DNA of 64,000 nucleotides, taken from contig CAVZGE010000003.1 of NCBI GenBank assembly GCA_963774745.1, positions 496,001 through 560,000 of the forward strand, read 5' to 3'. The translations under genes were made by a program, and so were the position numbers. Below, piece by piece: positions 8,323 to 17,692 of this stretch (the first letter of the stretch is position 1; each line of letters opens with the position of its first letter). Under the pieces are notes generated by a model. It saw only the letters and a list, made by a program, of their open reading frames with translations. It had not been told where the DNA came from and ran no database searches. The DNA is from Prado023 sp963774745. GTDB taxonomy: Bacteria; Actinomycetota; Actinomycetes; S36-B12; CAIYMF01.

Positions 8323-9527
8323 TGACGTCCACGATCGAGGAGCGTGAGGTCACCCTCACCGCTCCAGCCCACGACCTCGCCCCGCGCGTGGCCTCCCGCG
8401 ACCCGCAGGCCTTCGAGGTGCCCGGGGGCCGCGAGGAGCTGTGGCGGTTCACCCCGCTGGCGCGCCTCGGTGGCCTGCACGACGGGACCGCCGCGGCCGG
8501 ACCCCACGGTGACCTCGACTGGACCTGGTCGACCATGGGTGCGGTCACGGTCGAGGGTGTCGACCATGCCGACCCGCGGGTCGGGGCCTGGTACACGCCC
8601 AGCGATCGGGTCTCCGCGCAGGCGTTCGCATCAGCCGGTCGCGCGGCCGTCATCACCGTCGCCCCCGAGGCCGAGCAGGCCAGCGCGCGGGTGGAGTTCG
8701 CCGACCAGGGGGAGACAGCGCGTGCGCTGTTCGCGCACGTGGTCGTCGAGGTCGGGGCGAACGCGCATGCCACGGTCATCCTCGACCACCTGCGCGCCCC
8801 CGGTGCCGTGGCCGGCAACATCGAGGTCCACGTCGGCCAGGGCGCGTCCCTGACGCTGGTCAGCAACCAGCTGTGGAACGACGAGGTGGTCCACGTCGTC
8901 CACCAGCACGCCGTGCTCGAGGCCGATGCGACGCTGCGCAGCGTTGTCGTCACGCTCGGCGGATCCCTCGTCCGGCACACCGCCTCGGTCGCCTACCGCG
9001 GCCGCGGTGGCGACGCCGAGCTCGTCGGGGTCTACTTCGCCGACGCCGGACAGCACCTCGAGCACCGGCTCTTCGTCGACCACGAGGTGCCGGACTGCCG
9101 CAGCGACGTGATCTACAAGGGCGCGCTGCAGGGCGAGTCGGCCCACACGGTCTGGATCGGCGACGTGCTGATCCGCGCGGCCGCGACCGGGACGCGGACC
9201 TACGAGTTGAACCGGAACCTGGTGCTCACCGAGGGCGCGCGCGCGGACTCCGTGCCGAACCTCGAGATCGAGACCGGCGAGATCGCCGGAGCCGGCCACG
9301 CGTCGGCGACGGGGCGGTTCGACGACGAGCAGCTGTTCTACCTGATGAGCCGCGGGGTGCCCGAGGCGGTCGCCCGGCGACTGGTGGTGCGCGGCTTCTT
9401 CGCCGAGGCGATCAACCGGATCGGCGTCCCCGACGTCGTCGAGCGGTTGCTCGCCGCCGTGGATGCCGAGCTGGGTTCCGTGGATCCCCTGTACCAGTTC
9501 GAGGACAGCGAGGGCGACCGCGGATGA
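8322..9527 (+). CDS. sufD: Fe-S cluster assembly protein SufD
   Basis: 401 residues, paralogous to SufB over its C-terminal beta-helix. It shares DEQLFYLMSRGVPEAVARRLVVRGFFAEAI with SufB but has a shorter, divergent N-terminus containing FEVPGGREELWRFTPL, the SufD-type N-terminal mark. It partners SufB and SufC in the scaffold complex and is needed for iron acquisition. The start codon shares one base with the sufB stop, implying translational coupling. Confidence 0.96.
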   Translation: MTSTIEEREVTLTAPAHDLAPRVASRDPQAFEVPGGREELWRFTPLARLGGLHDGTAAAGPHGDLDWTWSTMGAVTVEGVDHADPRVGAWYTPSDRVSAQAFASAGRAAVITVAPEAEQASARVEFADQGETARALFAHVVVEVGANAHATVILDHLRAPGAVAGNIEVHVGQGASLTLVSNQLWNDEVVHVVHQHAVLEADATLRSVVVTLGGSLVRHTASVAYRGRGGDAELVGVYFADAGQHLEHRLFVDHEVPDCRSDVIYKGALQGESAHTVWIGDVLIRAAATGTRTYELNRNLVLTEGARADSVPNLEIETGEIAGAGHASATGRFDDEQLFYLMSRGVPEAVARRLVVRGFFAEAINRIGVPDVVERLLAAVDAELGSVDPLYQFEDSEGDRG

Positions 9528-9832
9528 GCGCCCTTCCTGCCTGTTCCGTGACGGACGTGCCCGAGGGCACGGCGCACCGCGTGGTGCTCGACGGCGTGCC
9601 GATCGCCGTTGTCCACACCGAGGGCCAGTGGTTCGCCGTCTCGGACATCTGCTCGCACGCCGACGTCTCCCTGGCTGAGGGTGACATCGATGGCTGCACT
9701 TTGGAGTGCTGGTTGCACGGCTCCCGGTTCGACCTGCGCACCGGGCAGCCCAGCGGCCCGCCGGCCACCACCCCCGTCCCCGTCTACCCCGTTTCCGTCG
9801 AAGGCGACACCGTCTTCGTGACCGTCGCCTGA
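9524..9832 (+). CDS. Rieske-type [2Fe-2S] ferredoxin
   Basis: 102 residues. The cluster motif is complete: Cys43-x-His45 in DICSHAD and Cys62-x2-His65 in ECWLHGS, 16 residues apart. Flanking SRFDLRTGQP is typical of small non-heme ferredoxins of the bifunctional-dioxygenase type. There is no membrane anchor, so it is soluble. It sits between sufD and sufC with a 4-base overlap to sufD. It probably donates electrons during cluster assembly, but this role is inferred from position. Confidence 0.93.
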   Translation: MSALPACSVTDVPEGTAHRVVLDGVPIAVVHTEGQWFAVSDICSHADVSLAEGDIDGCTLECWLHGSRFDLRTGQPSGPPATTPVPVYPVSVEGDTVFVTVA

Positions 9833-9855
9833 CCGGCGAGAACTGGAGAGCTCCC

Positions 9856-10626
9856 ATGTCCACCCTGGAGATCCGCGACCTGCACGTCACCGTCGAGACC
9901 GACGGCGGTACCAAGGAGATCCTCACGGGGGTCAACCTCACCGTGAACTCCGGCGAGACCCACGCGCTCATGGGCCCCAACGGCTCGGGCAAGTCCACGT
10001 TGGCCTACGCGATCGCCGGTCACCCGAAGTACACGATCTCGTCGGGCACGGTCACCCTCGACGGGCAGGACGTCCTGGACATGACCGTCGACGAGCGCGC
10101 CCGCGCCGGGCTCTTCCTGGCGATGCAGCACCCGGTCGAGGTCCCCGGCGTCTCGGTGTCGAACTTCCTGCGCACGTCGGCGACCGCCATCCGTGGCGAG
10201 GCCCCGAAGCTGCGCCTGTGGCTCAAGGAGATGAAGGGCGCGATGGAGCGTCTGCAGATCGATCCCTCGTTCGCCCAGCGCAACGTCAACGAGGGCTTCT
10301 CCGGTGGTGAGCGCAAGCGCGCCGAGATCCTGCAGCTCGAGCTTCTCGCCCCGAAGATGGCGATCCTCGACGAGACCGACTCCGGCCTCGACGTCGACGC
10401 GCTGCGGGTGGTATCCGAGGGGATCAACCGGGTTCGCGAGTCCGGGGACGCCGGCGTCCTGCTGATCACCCACTTCACCCGGATCCTGCGCTACGTGCGT
10501 CCCGACTACGTCCATGTCTTCGTCGACGGACGGATCGTGGCGGCGGGCGGCCCGGAGCTGGCCGACCAGATCGAGGCCGACGGCTACGCGAGCTACACGC
10601 CGGCGGCGGCGTCGGCGTCGGCGTGA
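9856..10626 (+). CDS. sufC: Fe-S cluster assembly ATPase SufC
   Basis: 256 residues. Walker A GPNGSGKST, signature FSGGERKRAEILQLE, Walker B MAILDETDSGLDVDAL and the H-loop LLITHFTRIL are all typical of SufC rather than transport ATPases. It powers the conformational change of SufB-SufD during cluster building. A GGAGAG ribosome binding site precedes the ATG, the only clear gap (23 bases) inside the otherwise overlapping operon. Confidence 0.97.
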   Translation: MSTLEIRDLHVTVETDGGTKEILTGVNLTVNSGETHALMGPNGSGKSTLAYAIAGHPKYTISSGTVTLDGQDVLDMTVDERARAGLFLAMQHPVEVPGVSVSNFLRTSATAIRGEAPKLRLWLKEMKGAMERLQIDPSFAQRNVNEGFSGGERKRAEILQLELLAPKMAILDETDSGLDVDALRVVSEGINRVRESGDAGVLLITHFTRILRYVRPDYVHVFVDGRIVAAGGPELADQIEADGYASYTPAAASASA

Positions 10627-11909
10627 CCACCCTGCTCGACCCGGCGCTGCGGGCCGACTTCCCGATCCTGGCGCGCACGGTGCGCGGCGGGCGCCCGCTG
10701 GTGTACCTGGACACCGCGGCGACCTCGCAGAAGCCGGTGTCGGTGCTGGACGCCGAGCGGGAGTTCTACGAGCAGCGCAACGCCGCGGTGCACCGCGGGG
10801 CGCACTTCCTCGCCGAGCAGGCCACGGACGCGTTCGAGTCCGCGCGATCGATCATCGCGGGATTCGTCGGCGGGCGGGCGCACGAGCTGGTGTTCACCCG
10901 CAACGCCACCGAGTCCCTGAACCTGGTCACCCACGCCTTCAGCTCGGCCACGGCGAAGAAGGCCCATGGCGCTCCGTTGCCGGATGGGGCAGAGCGCTTC
11001 GTCCTCGTCCCCGGCGACGAGGTCGTCGTGACCGAGATGGAGCACCACGCCAACCTGGTGCCCTGGCAGGAGCTCTGCGACAAGACCGGCGCGGTCCTGC
11101 GCTGGATCGGGCTGACCGACGACGGTCACCTGGACCTCACCGACCTGGACTCGATCATCACGGAACGGACTCGCGCGGTGTCGTTCGTGCACCAGTCGAA
11201 CATCCTCGGGACCATCAACGACGTGACCCCGATCGTGGCCCGCGCGCGGGCGGTCGGGGCGCTGGTGGTGCTGGACGCCTGCCAGTCGGTGCCGCACATG
11301 CCGGTGGACGTCCGGGCCCTGGATGTCGACCTCATGGCGTTCTCCGGGCACAAGATGCTCGGGCCGACGGGAGTGGGGTGCCTCTGGGGCCGCACGGAGA
11401 TCCTCGAGGCGATGCCCCCGTTCAACGCCGGCGGGTCCATGATCGCCATGGTCACCATGGAGCGCTCCACCTTCGCCGACCCGCCGCAGCGCTTCGAGGC
11501 GGGCTCGCCCAACGTCGCACAGGCCGTGGGTCTCGCCGCCGCCGTGCAGTACCTGGAGCGGATCGGCATGCCGGCCATCGCCGGCCACGAGCACGTCCTG
11601 ACCGAGTACGCGCTCCCGGCCCTGGCCGAGCTCCCCGGGGTGCACATCATCGGACCGCCCACGGCAGCCGGCCGTGGTGGCGCGATCTCGTTCACCGTCG
11701 ACGGCCTGCACCCCCACGACGTCGGCCAGGTGCTCGACGACGAGGGGATCGCCGTGCGGGTGGGCCACCACTGCGCCTGGCCCACGTGCCGGCGCTACGG
11801 GGTGCCCGCCACGACGCGCGCCAGCTTCGGGCTCTACAACCAGCCGTTCGAGGTCGATGCCCTGGTCGTGGGCATCCGCCGTGCGCAGCGGTTCTTCGGG
11901 GCGGCGTGA
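10623..11909 (+). CDS. sufS: Cysteine desulfurase SufS
   Basis: 428 residues, class II (SufS-type) PLP enzyme. The PLP lysine is Lys244 in SGHKMLGPTG and the persulfide-forming cysteine is Cys384 in RVGHHCAWP. The enzyme takes sulfur from cysteine and transfers it to SufU, encoded next. The GTG start overlaps the sufC stop by 4 bases. Length and motifs are complete. Confidence 0.97.
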   Translation: MTTLLDPALRADFPILARTVRGGRPLVYLDTAATSQKPVSVLDAEREFYEQRNAAVHRGAHFLAEQATDAFESARSIIAGFVGGRAHELVFTRNATESLNLVTHAFSSATAKKAHGAPLPDGAERFVLVPGDEVVVTEMEHHANLVPWQELCDKTGAVLRWIGLTDDGHLDLTDLDSIITERTRAVSFVHQSNILGTINDVTPIVARARAVGALVVLDACQSVPHMPVDVRALDVDLMAFSGHKMLGPTGVGCLWGRTEILEAMPPFNAGGSMIAMVTMERSTFADPPQRFEAGSPNVAQAVGLAAAVQYLERIGMPAIAGHEHVLTEYALPALAELPGVHIIGPPTAAGRGGAISFTVDGLHPHDVGQVLDDEGIAVRVGHHCAWPTCRRYGVPATTRASFGLYNQPFEVDALVVGIRRAQRFFGAA

Positions 11910-12373
11910 TGGACTCGCTCTACCAGGAGATCATCCTCGACCACTACCGCAACCCCATCGGTCGCGGCCTGCGCGAGCCCTTCGAGGCGCAGGTGCACCA
12001 CGTCAACCCGACCTGCGGCGACGAGATCACCCTTCGCGTGCACCTGGACGGACGGGGGGAGTCGGCCACGGTCGCGGACATCTCCTACGACAACCAGGGG
12101 TGCTCGATCTCCCAGGCCAGCGCCAGCGTGATGTACGAGCTCCTGCTCGGTCGCACCGTCGCCGAGGCGATGCCCACCCATGAGGCCTTCGTGGCCCTCA
12201 TGCAGTCCGCAACCGACCACGACTCCGCCGAACCCGACGAGGACGTGCTCGGGGATGCGATCGCATTCAGCGGCGTGGCGAAGTACCCGGCACGGGTCAA
12301 GTGCGCGTTGTTGTCCTGGATGGCCTGGAAGGACGCCGTCACCCAGGCCCTGACCACAGGAGGTACCCGATGA
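11909..12373 (+). CDS. sufU: Zinc-dependent sulfurtransferase SufU
   Basis: 154 residues. Ligands Cys36 and Asp38 in NPTCGDE, Cys65 in GCSISQAS and Cys132 in VKCALLSW match the zinc site of SufU, and the SufU-specific insertion after the second cysteine is present. The family accepts sulfur from SufS by ligand exchange. Its ATG shares a base with the sufS stop. IscU is less likely because of the insertion and the SufS neighbour. Confidence 0.95.
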   Translation: MDSLYQEIILDHYRNPIGRGLREPFEAQVHHVNPTCGDEITLRVHLDGRGESATVADISYDNQGCSISQASASVMYELLLGRTVAEAMPTHEAFVALMQSATDHDSAEPDEDVLGDAIAFSGVAKYPARVKCALLSWMAWKDAVTQALTTGGTR

Positions 12374-12684
12374 GCCCTGCGACTGACGAGGACGTCATGG
12401 AGGCCCTGCACGACGTCGTCGACCCCGAGCTGGGGATCAACGTCGTGGACCTGGGCCTCATCTACGGGGTGCACGTCGACGACAACAACGTGGCCACCCT
12501 CGACATGACGCTGACGTCGGCGGCATGCCCGCTGACCGACGTGATCGAGGACCAGACGCGTGCCGCGCTCGACGGGATCGTCGACGACTTCCGGCTGAAC
12601 TGGGTCTGGATGCCCCCGTGGGGACCGGACAAGATCACCGACGACGGCCGCGACATGCTGCGGGCATTGGGCTTCAACGTCTGA
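12370..12684 (+). CDS. sufT: SufT-like MIP18 (DUF59) Fe-S maturation protein
   Basis: 104 residues. It contains the DUF59 marks DVVDPELGINVVDLGLIY, MTLTSAACPLTDVI with the conserved cysteine, and the end WDP-like WVWMPPWGPDKIT. Members assist maturation of Fe-S proteins. The gene overlaps sufU by 4 bases and closes the suf operon. Confidence 0.93.
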   Translation: MSPATDEDVMEALHDVVDPELGINVVDLGLIYGVHVDDNNVATLDMTLTSAACPLTDVIEDQTRAALDGIVDDFRLNWVWMPPWGPDKITDDGRDMLRALGFNV

Positions 12685-12697
12685 CCCGCGTGTCGGC

Positions 12698-12726
12698 GTG
12701 ACGTGTGACCTGTTGGGGCGTAACGT
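12698..12726 (+). promoter_or_regulatory. Promoter of the MerR-family gene
   Basis: GTGACG (12698-12703) and TAACGT (12721-12726) are separated by 17 bases. The predicted start of transcription near 12733 leaves a leader of about 50 bases with a GGAGG site before GTG 12783. Confidence 0.45.
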
Positions 12727-12782
12727 CGTCCCTCCCCAGTTCGCGACCTTCCCCGCGCGAGCCCTCGAACGGAGGTGCGACC

Positions 12783-13340
12783 GTGGATGACCTGTTCCGT
12801 CCCGTGGTGGTGGACCCTGCGCAGCAGGCGCTGTTCGCGATCCCGGATCCAGATCCGCGCAGCGGTCGCGGTTATCGCGGGCCGGTCGCGGCCGGGGCGG
12901 CCCGGATCACGTATCGACAGCTGGACTACTGGGCCCGCACGGGACTCGTGGTCCCGTCGGTGCAGGCCGCGCACGGCTCGGGCACGAACCGGCTGTACTC
13001 GTTCCGCGACATCCTCGTGCTCCAGGTGGTCAAGCGGCTGCTGGAGACCGGGGTCTCGCTGTCGAGCATCCGCGCGGCGGTGGGCACGCTGCGCGACCGC
13101 GGGACGGCTGACCTCGCAGCGATCACGCTGATGAGCGACGGGACGACCGTCTACGAGTGCACCAGCGACGACGAGGTCGTGGACCTCGTGCGCGGTGGGC
13201 AGGGCGTGTTCGGGATCGCCATCGGCTCGGTGTGGTCCGACGTGCAGGGCTTCCTGGCCGATGTGCCCGACGAGCCTGCCCTCGGATCCGGGGAGCCGGT
13301 GGCGGAGCCTTCCGGCAGGTGGTTGCGGCCCGTGGGCTGA
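12783..13340 (+). CDS. MerR-family transcriptional regulator
   Basis: 185 residues from GTG 12783, preceded by GGAGGTG. The winged helix of MerR type starts near residue 40: ITYRQLDYWARTGLVVPS, then a wing and YSFRDILVLQVVKRLLETGVSLSSIRAAV. The C-terminal part (about 115-185) has no cysteine cluster or known ligand domain. It resembles the actinobacterial MerR-like proteins that keep an N-terminal extension of about 35 residues. The target is unknown; it has its own promoter after the suf operon. Confidence 0.8.
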   Translation: MDDLFRPVVVDPAQQALFAIPDPDPRSGRGYRGPVAAGAARITYRQLDYWARTGLVVPSVQAAHGSGTNRLYSFRDILVLQVVKRLLETGVSLSSIRAAVGTLRDRGTADLAAITLMSDGTTVYECTSDDEVVDLVRGGQGVFGIAIGSVWSDVQGFLADVPDEPALGSGEPVAEPSGRWLRPVG

Positions 13341-13362
13341 TGCACCCGTCCGGGGGGCTCCT

Positions 13363-13680
13363 TCAGGCAGTCGCGTCCGGAGCTGGCTCGGCACCGGCCA
13401 CAACCACGTCGGAGTACTCCGGGTGCTTGGCGAACCAGCGGGCCATGAACGGGCACTGCGGGTCGAGCAGGGCACCGCGCGTGCGTACATCGTCGAAGAC
13501 GCCCTGTGCCAGGGCGAAGCCCATCCCGCGACCCTCGAATGCCGGGAGGATCTCGACGTGGGTGAGGACGATGTGATCGTCGATGTGCCGGTACTCCACG
13601 TATCCGGCCAGCTCCCCGGCACTGAGGATCTCGTAGCGGCTGGCGTCAGCGCGGTCGACGACGGTCGTGGCAGCAGTCAT
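13363..13680 (-). CDS. Small GNAT-like acetyltransferase (NATD1/YjdJ type)
   Basis: 105 residues, the normal size of this short family. The acetyl-CoA binding stretch EILPAFEGRGMGFALAQ and the end CPFMARWFAKHPEY are diagnostic. Only the core acetyl-CoA site is present, so the substrate is not predictable. It is in line with the metallopeptidase gene upstream but separated by 85 bases. Confidence 0.88.
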   Translation of the reverse strand: MTAATTVVDRADASRYEILSAGELAGYVEYRHIDDHIVLTHVEILPAFEGRGMGFALAQGVFDDVRTRGALLDPQCPFMARWFAKHPEYSDVVVAGAEPAPDATA

Positions 13681-13765
13681 GGGACCGGAGTCTGGCCCGA
13701 TCTGGCTGCGAGGGCCACTCGTCGCCGGGGTCAGCGCCTGCGGATGCAGAGCGCGACCCGCTGGA

Positions 13766-14710
13766 TCACTGCGCGTCGAACGTGTTGCAGCGGTTGATGT
13801 CGCCGCTGTTGTACCCGACTAGGTACCAGGACTCGCGCTGCTTGGCCGATCCATGGGTCCAGGTCTCCGGGTTGACCCGGGCCCCCGACGCCTCCTGGAT
13901 CCGGTCGTCGCCCACGGCCGAGGCCGCGGCCATGGCCTGCTTGACCTCAGCGTCGGTGACCGCCACGTTGCCGCGGTCGTTGGCCATCCGCCCCCAGGCG
14001 CCTGCCATGCAGTCGGCCTGCAGCTCCATCGCCACCCCGTACTTGTTGGCGTTGCGACGGTCCTTGGCCTGCAGGGCACGGACCTGCTCCTCGATGCCGG
14101 TGATGTTCTGCAGGTGATGGCCGTACTCGTGGGCCATGATGTAGATGTTGGCGTAGTCGCCCTGCACCCCGAGGCGCTGCAGCTGCTGGGCGAAGCCGAG
14201 ATCGAAGTAGATCTTCTCGTCGCCCGGGCAGTAGAACGGCCCGACCTCGGTCGTGGCGGGACCGCACGCGGTGTTCACCGACCCGTCGAAGAAGGTCAGT
14301 CGCGGAGCCCGGTAGTCCTGGCCCAGGCGGGCGAACTCGGCGGACCACACCTCGTCGGTCTCGTTGTAGGCCTTGGTCAGCAGGCAGTCGGGGTACTGCT
14401 GGATCGCACCTGACTGGTTGCAGCGCGTGGCCAGGTCCCCGGCGGAGCCCTGAGCGGCCGTCACTGCGCCCGGCACCTCCACGGCCTGCTGTCCGCCCCC
14501 GCCCAACTGCGAGAAGACCATGAACCCGCCCACGATGAGCAGCAGGACCAGCGTCCCCTTGCCACCCTTGCCCCGCAGGAGCATCGCGATGATCCCCGCA
14601 GTCGCCGCACCCCCCATGCCGCCCATGCCCGCACCCCCACCGCCGCCGGACCTGCCGTCGCGCAGGTCGTCAACCCTGCTCGTGTCGACCCTGTCGTCGT
14701 CGAACTGCAT
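13766..14710 (-). CDS. Neutral zinc metallopeptidase (YpfJ family)
   Basis: 314 residues from ATG 14710. A short Gly/Met-rich cytoplasmic N-terminus with MQFDDDRVDTSRVDD is followed by one membrane helix near residues 55-72, then an external catalytic domain containing AHEYGHHLQN (HExxH zinc site) and the third-ligand region AVAMELQADCMAGAW. Conserved cysteines are present in CNQSGAIQQYPDCLL. The family is a membrane-anchored peptidase with unknown physiological substrate. Confidence 0.9.
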   Translation of the reverse strand: MQFDDDRVDTSRVDDLRDGRSGGGGGAGMGGMGGAATAGIIAMLLRGKGGKGTLVLLLIVGGFMVFSQLGGGGQQAVEVPGAVTAAQGSAGDLATRCNQSGAIQQYPDCLLTKAYNETDEVWSAEFARLGQDYRAPRLTFFDGSVNTACGPATTEVGPFYCPGDEKIYFDLGFAQQLQRLGVQGDYANIYIMAHEYGHHLQNITGIEEQVRALQAKDRRNANKYGVAMELQADCMAGAWGRMANDRGNVAVTDAEVKQAMAAASAVGDDRIQEASGARVNPETWTHGSAKQRESWYLVGYNSGDINRCNTFDAQ

Positions 14711-14829
14711 GTCCTGACCCCCTTGAGCTGCGGGTGGCACCACGGGCGCGGCGCTGGGGGGAGTATGGCCCCAGCAGTGGTGCGGAGGCATCCCCAGCCG
14801 CGGCCCGCGGTCGAGCCGCCGCGAGCAGG

Positions 14830-14835
14830 TAAACT
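14830..14835 (+). promoter_or_regulatory. -10 element, leaderless ABC-F gene
   Basis: TAAACT lies 6 bases before GTG 14842, with no clear ribosome binding site between. Confidence 0.55.
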
Positions 14836-14841
14836 CAGGAA

Positions 14842-16440
14842 GTGATCGCGACGTCTGAGCTGGAGGTACGGGCCGGCGCCCGCCTGCTCATGTCGGGCGT
14901 GTCGGTCAGGATCGGCGATGGTGACCGCGTGGGCCTCGTGGGGCGCAACGGCGCGGGCAAGACCACCCTGATGCGGATCCTCGCGGGGGAGACGGCCGCG
15001 GAGTCCGGGACCACGACCCGCAGCGGGAGCATCGGGTACCTTCCCCAGGATCCGCGCACCGGCAACCTGGACCAGAGCGCCCGTGAGCGGATCCTCGACG
15101 CCCGCGGCCTGCGGGACGTGATCCGCCGCCTGCGTCGCGCCGAGACCGCCATGGGCGACTCCGACCCCGATGCCCGCGACGATGCCATGCGGCGCTACGA
15201 CCGGGCCCAGGCCGAGTTCCTCGCGCTCGACGGATACGCGGCAGAGGCCCAGGCCGCATCCGTGGCGGCCGGCCTGGGGATCACCGAGCGCAACCTCGGA
15301 CAGCCCCTGCGCACCCTGTCCGGCGGGCAGCGCAGGCGCGTGGAGCTGGCCCGGATCCTGTTCAGTGAGGCGAGCACGCTGCTCCTCGACGAGCCCACCA
15401 ACCACCTGGATGCAGACTCGATCGTCTGGCTTCGGGGCTATCTCGCGACGCACAAGGGCGGGCTCGTGGTCATCAGCCACGACGTGGGGCTGCTCGACTC
15501 GGTGGTGAACAAGGTCTTCCACCTGGACGCCAACCGGTGCGTGATCGACGTGTACAACGTCGGCTGGGCCACCTACCTCAAGCAGCGTGAGACCGACGAG
15601 AAGCGCCGCCACCGCGAGCGGGCCAACGCCGAGAAGCAGGCCGCGGCCCTGCAGACGCAGGCCGACCGGATGCGGGCGAAGGCCACCAAGGCCCGTGCCG
15701 CGCACTCGATGGAGAAGCGCGCCGAGCGACTCCTGTCGGGACTCGAGGATCAGCGGGCCGCCGACCGCGTCGCCAAGCTGCGCTTCCCGGAGCCCGTCGC
15801 GTGCGGGCGCACCCCGCTCCGGGCGATGGAGCTGAGCAAGTCCTACGGCTCGCTCGAGGTGTTCGTCGACGTCGAGCTCGCCATCGACCGGGGGGCGCGC
15901 GTGGTCATCCTGGGCCTCAACGGCGCGGGCAAGACCACCCTGCTGCGCATCCTCGCGGGCGTGGAGACCCCGGACACCGGCGAGGTGCTCCCCGGCCACG
16001 GCCTCCGGCTCGGCTACTACGCCCAGGAGCATGACACCCTCGACCCGCAGGCCTCCGTGCTCGACAACATGCTGCACGCGGCCGGCGCGATGAGCGCCAC
16101 GGAGTGCCGCAGCGTCCTGGGCCAGTTCCTGTTCACCGGCGACGACGTCGACAAGCCGGCGCATGTGCTCTCCGGTGGTGAGAAGACCCGCCTGGCATTG
16201 GCCACCCTCGTGGTGTCCGGTGCCAACGTGCTCCTGCTCGACGAGCCGACCAACAACCTGGACCCGGCCAGTCGCGCCGAGGTCCTCAGTGCCCTGGGCA
16301 CCTACAAGGGGGCCGTGATCCTCGTGACCCATGATGAGGGGGCGGTGCAGGCCCTGGCCCCGGAGAAGGTGCTGCTGCTGCCCGACGCCGTGGAGGACCT
16401 CTGGCGCGAGGACTACCTCGACCTGGTCGCGCTCGCCTGA
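14842..16440 (+). CDS. ABC-F family ATPase
   Basis: 532 residues with two ATPase domains on one chain and no membrane helix. Domain 1 has GRNGAGKTT, LSGGQRRRVELA and LLLDEPTNHLDAD; domain 2 has GLNGAGKTT, LSGGEKTRLALA and LLLDEPTNNLDP. A charged linker of about 80 residues (around 245-325) rich in Lys, Arg and Ala separates them. ABC-F proteins act on the ribosome, either in translation control or antibiotic protection; this set is the actinobacterial housekeeping type followed by a small HTH gene and an enoyl-CoA hydratase. Confidence 0.9.
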   Translation: MIATSELEVRAGARLLMSGVSVRIGDGDRVGLVGRNGAGKTTLMRILAGETAAESGTTTRSGSIGYLPQDPRTGNLDQSARERILDARGLRDVIRRLRRAETAMGDSDPDARDDAMRRYDRAQAEFLALDGYAAEAQAASVAAGLGITERNLGQPLRTLSGGQRRRVELARILFSEASTLLLDEPTNHLDADSIVWLRGYLATHKGGLVVISHDVGLLDSVVNKVFHLDANRCVIDVYNVGWATYLKQRETDEKRRHRERANAEKQAAALQTQADRMRAKATKARAAHSMEKRAERLLSGLEDQRAADRVAKLRFPEPVACGRTPLRAMELSKSYGSLEVFVDVELAIDRGARVVILGLNGAGKTTLLRILAGVETPDTGEVLPGHGLRLGYYAQEHDTLDPQASVLDNMLHAAGAMSATECRSVLGQFLFTGDDVDKPAHVLSGGEKTRLALATLVVSGANVLLLDEPTNNLDPASRAEVLSALGTYKGAVILVTHDEGAVQALAPEKVLLLPDAVEDLWREDYLDLVALA

Positions 16441-16449
16441 GCGCATGTC

Positions 16450-16467
16450 GGCCGGAGCTCACCGGCC
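16450..16467 (+). terminator. Possible weak terminator after the ABC-F gene
   Basis: GGCCGG and CCGGCC are separated by a 6-base loop, 10 bases after the stop codon. There is no T-tract, so this is tentative. Confidence 0.3.
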
Positions 16468-16553
16468 CCCGGCGTCCTCGGGATGCGATCGTGAACTCGA
16501 CTGGCCATAGTGGGCCCGCAGTCGGTCACGCTGGCCGGGCGAAGGGGGAGATC

Positions 16554-16778
16554 ATGGCGGCAGGGACGCGGGCCACGAGGCTGACCGGGGAGCAGCGGGC
16601 GGAGATGTCCGGGTCCCTGGCAGCCCAGTACCGGGCGGGTGCGAGCATCCGCGAGCTGGCGTCCAGCACGGGCCGCTCCTATGGGTTCATCCACAGGATG
16701 CTCACGGATGCGGGTGTGCCGCTGCGGGGACGCGGTCGGGCCACCCGGGATCGAGCCTCGAGGTTGGCTGCTGGTTGA
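16554..16778 (+). CDS. Small helix-turn-helix protein
   Basis: 74 residues from ATG 16554, with AGGGGGAG as ribosome binding site. The helix-turn-helix is SIRELASSTGRSYGFIHRML, and the C-terminus is Arg-rich (RGRGRATRDRAS). This matches a conserved small actinobacterial DNA-binding family that I recall next to ABC-F and enoyl-CoA hydratase genes. Its targets are unknown. Confidence 0.8.
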   Translation: MAAGTRATRLTGEQRAEMSGSLAAQYRAGASIRELASSTGRSYGFIHRMLTDAGVPLRGRGRATRDRASRLAAG

Positions 16779-16786
16779 CTGCTCGC

Positions 16787-17581
16787 ATGACTGATGCGAG
16801 CGCGCTTGCCCTGGACCTGACCGACGCAATCCTCACGGTGCGGCTGAACCGCCCCGAGAGCCGCAACGCGCAGGGCCCCGCCCTGTGGCGGGAGCTGGCC
16901 GCGATCGGCCAGAACCTCGACCCGGCTGTCCGGGCGATCGTCCTGTGCGCGGAGGGACCGTCGTTCTCCGCCGGGCTGGACCGGCGGATGCTCAGCCCGG
17001 AGGGGATCCCCGGGGAGGGCTCGCTGCTCCAGTTCGCGACCATGCCGCCCGCCGAGCTCGACGCGCGGATCGCGGTGTACCAGGAGGCGTTCTCGTGGTG
17101 GCGGCGCAGCCCGGTGGTGACCATCGCGGCCGTGGGCGGGCACGCCGTGGGGGCCGGCTTCCAGCTGGCCCTGGGCTGCGACGTGATGGTCGTGGCCGAT
17201 GACGTCCAGTTCTCGATGAAGGAGCCGAGCCTCGGGCTCGTGCCCGACCTCGGTGGCACCTGGCCGCTGGTGGAGGCCGTGGGGTACTCGCGGGCGCTCG
17301 AACTCGTCGTCAGTGGTCGTTGGGTGCACGCCGAGGAGGCGGTCCGGATCGGTCTCGCGCTCAAGGCCGTGCCCCGTGCCGACCTGGACGCAGCCGCACG
17401 GGAGGTTGCCGTGGGCTGCGCCAGTGCCCTGCCCGGTGCCGTGTCGGGCACCAAGGCACTGCTGCGCGACGCGCTGCACCCCCACGGCTACTCGGCTGCC
17501 CACGACGCCCAGCTGGCCGCGGAGCGGGCAGCACAGGGCGATCGGATCCGCGAGCTCGCAGCCATGTTCGCCGGTCGCTGA
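16787..17581 (+). CDS. Enoyl-CoA hydratase/isomerase family protein
   Basis: 264 residues. Crotonase-fold marks are present: LTVRLNRPESRNAQ, the oxyanion-hole stretch ALVLCAEGPSFSAGLD-like at 50-70, and VGGHAVGAGFQLALGCDVMV. The acidic residue found in canonical hydratases is in FSMKEPSLGLVPDLGGT. The exact reaction (beta-oxidation or degradation of another CoA ester) cannot be fixed. It starts 8 bases after the small HTH gene and is probably cotranscribed. Confidence 0.88.
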   Translation: MTDASALALDLTDAILTVRLNRPESRNAQGPALWRELAAIGQNLDPAVRAIVLCAEGPSFSAGLDRRMLSPEGIPGEGSLLQFATMPPAELDARIAVYQEAFSWWRRSPVVTIAAVGGHAVGAGFQLALGCDVMVVADDVQFSMKEPSLGLVPDLGGTWPLVEAVGYSRALELVVSGRWVHAEEAVRIGLALKAVPRADLDAAAREVAVGCASALPGAVSGTKALLRDALHPHGYSAAHDAQLAAERAAQGDRIRELAAMFAGR

Positions 17582-17692
17582 CCGGCTGGTCCGGCTCGGA
17601 CGAGGATGCCCGGACCGGGCTCGGCCGCGCATTCGTGTCCGCGGGGGAACATCCGGCCGGCTGGTGGTGTTGGGCACTCGGAGGGTTGAGAT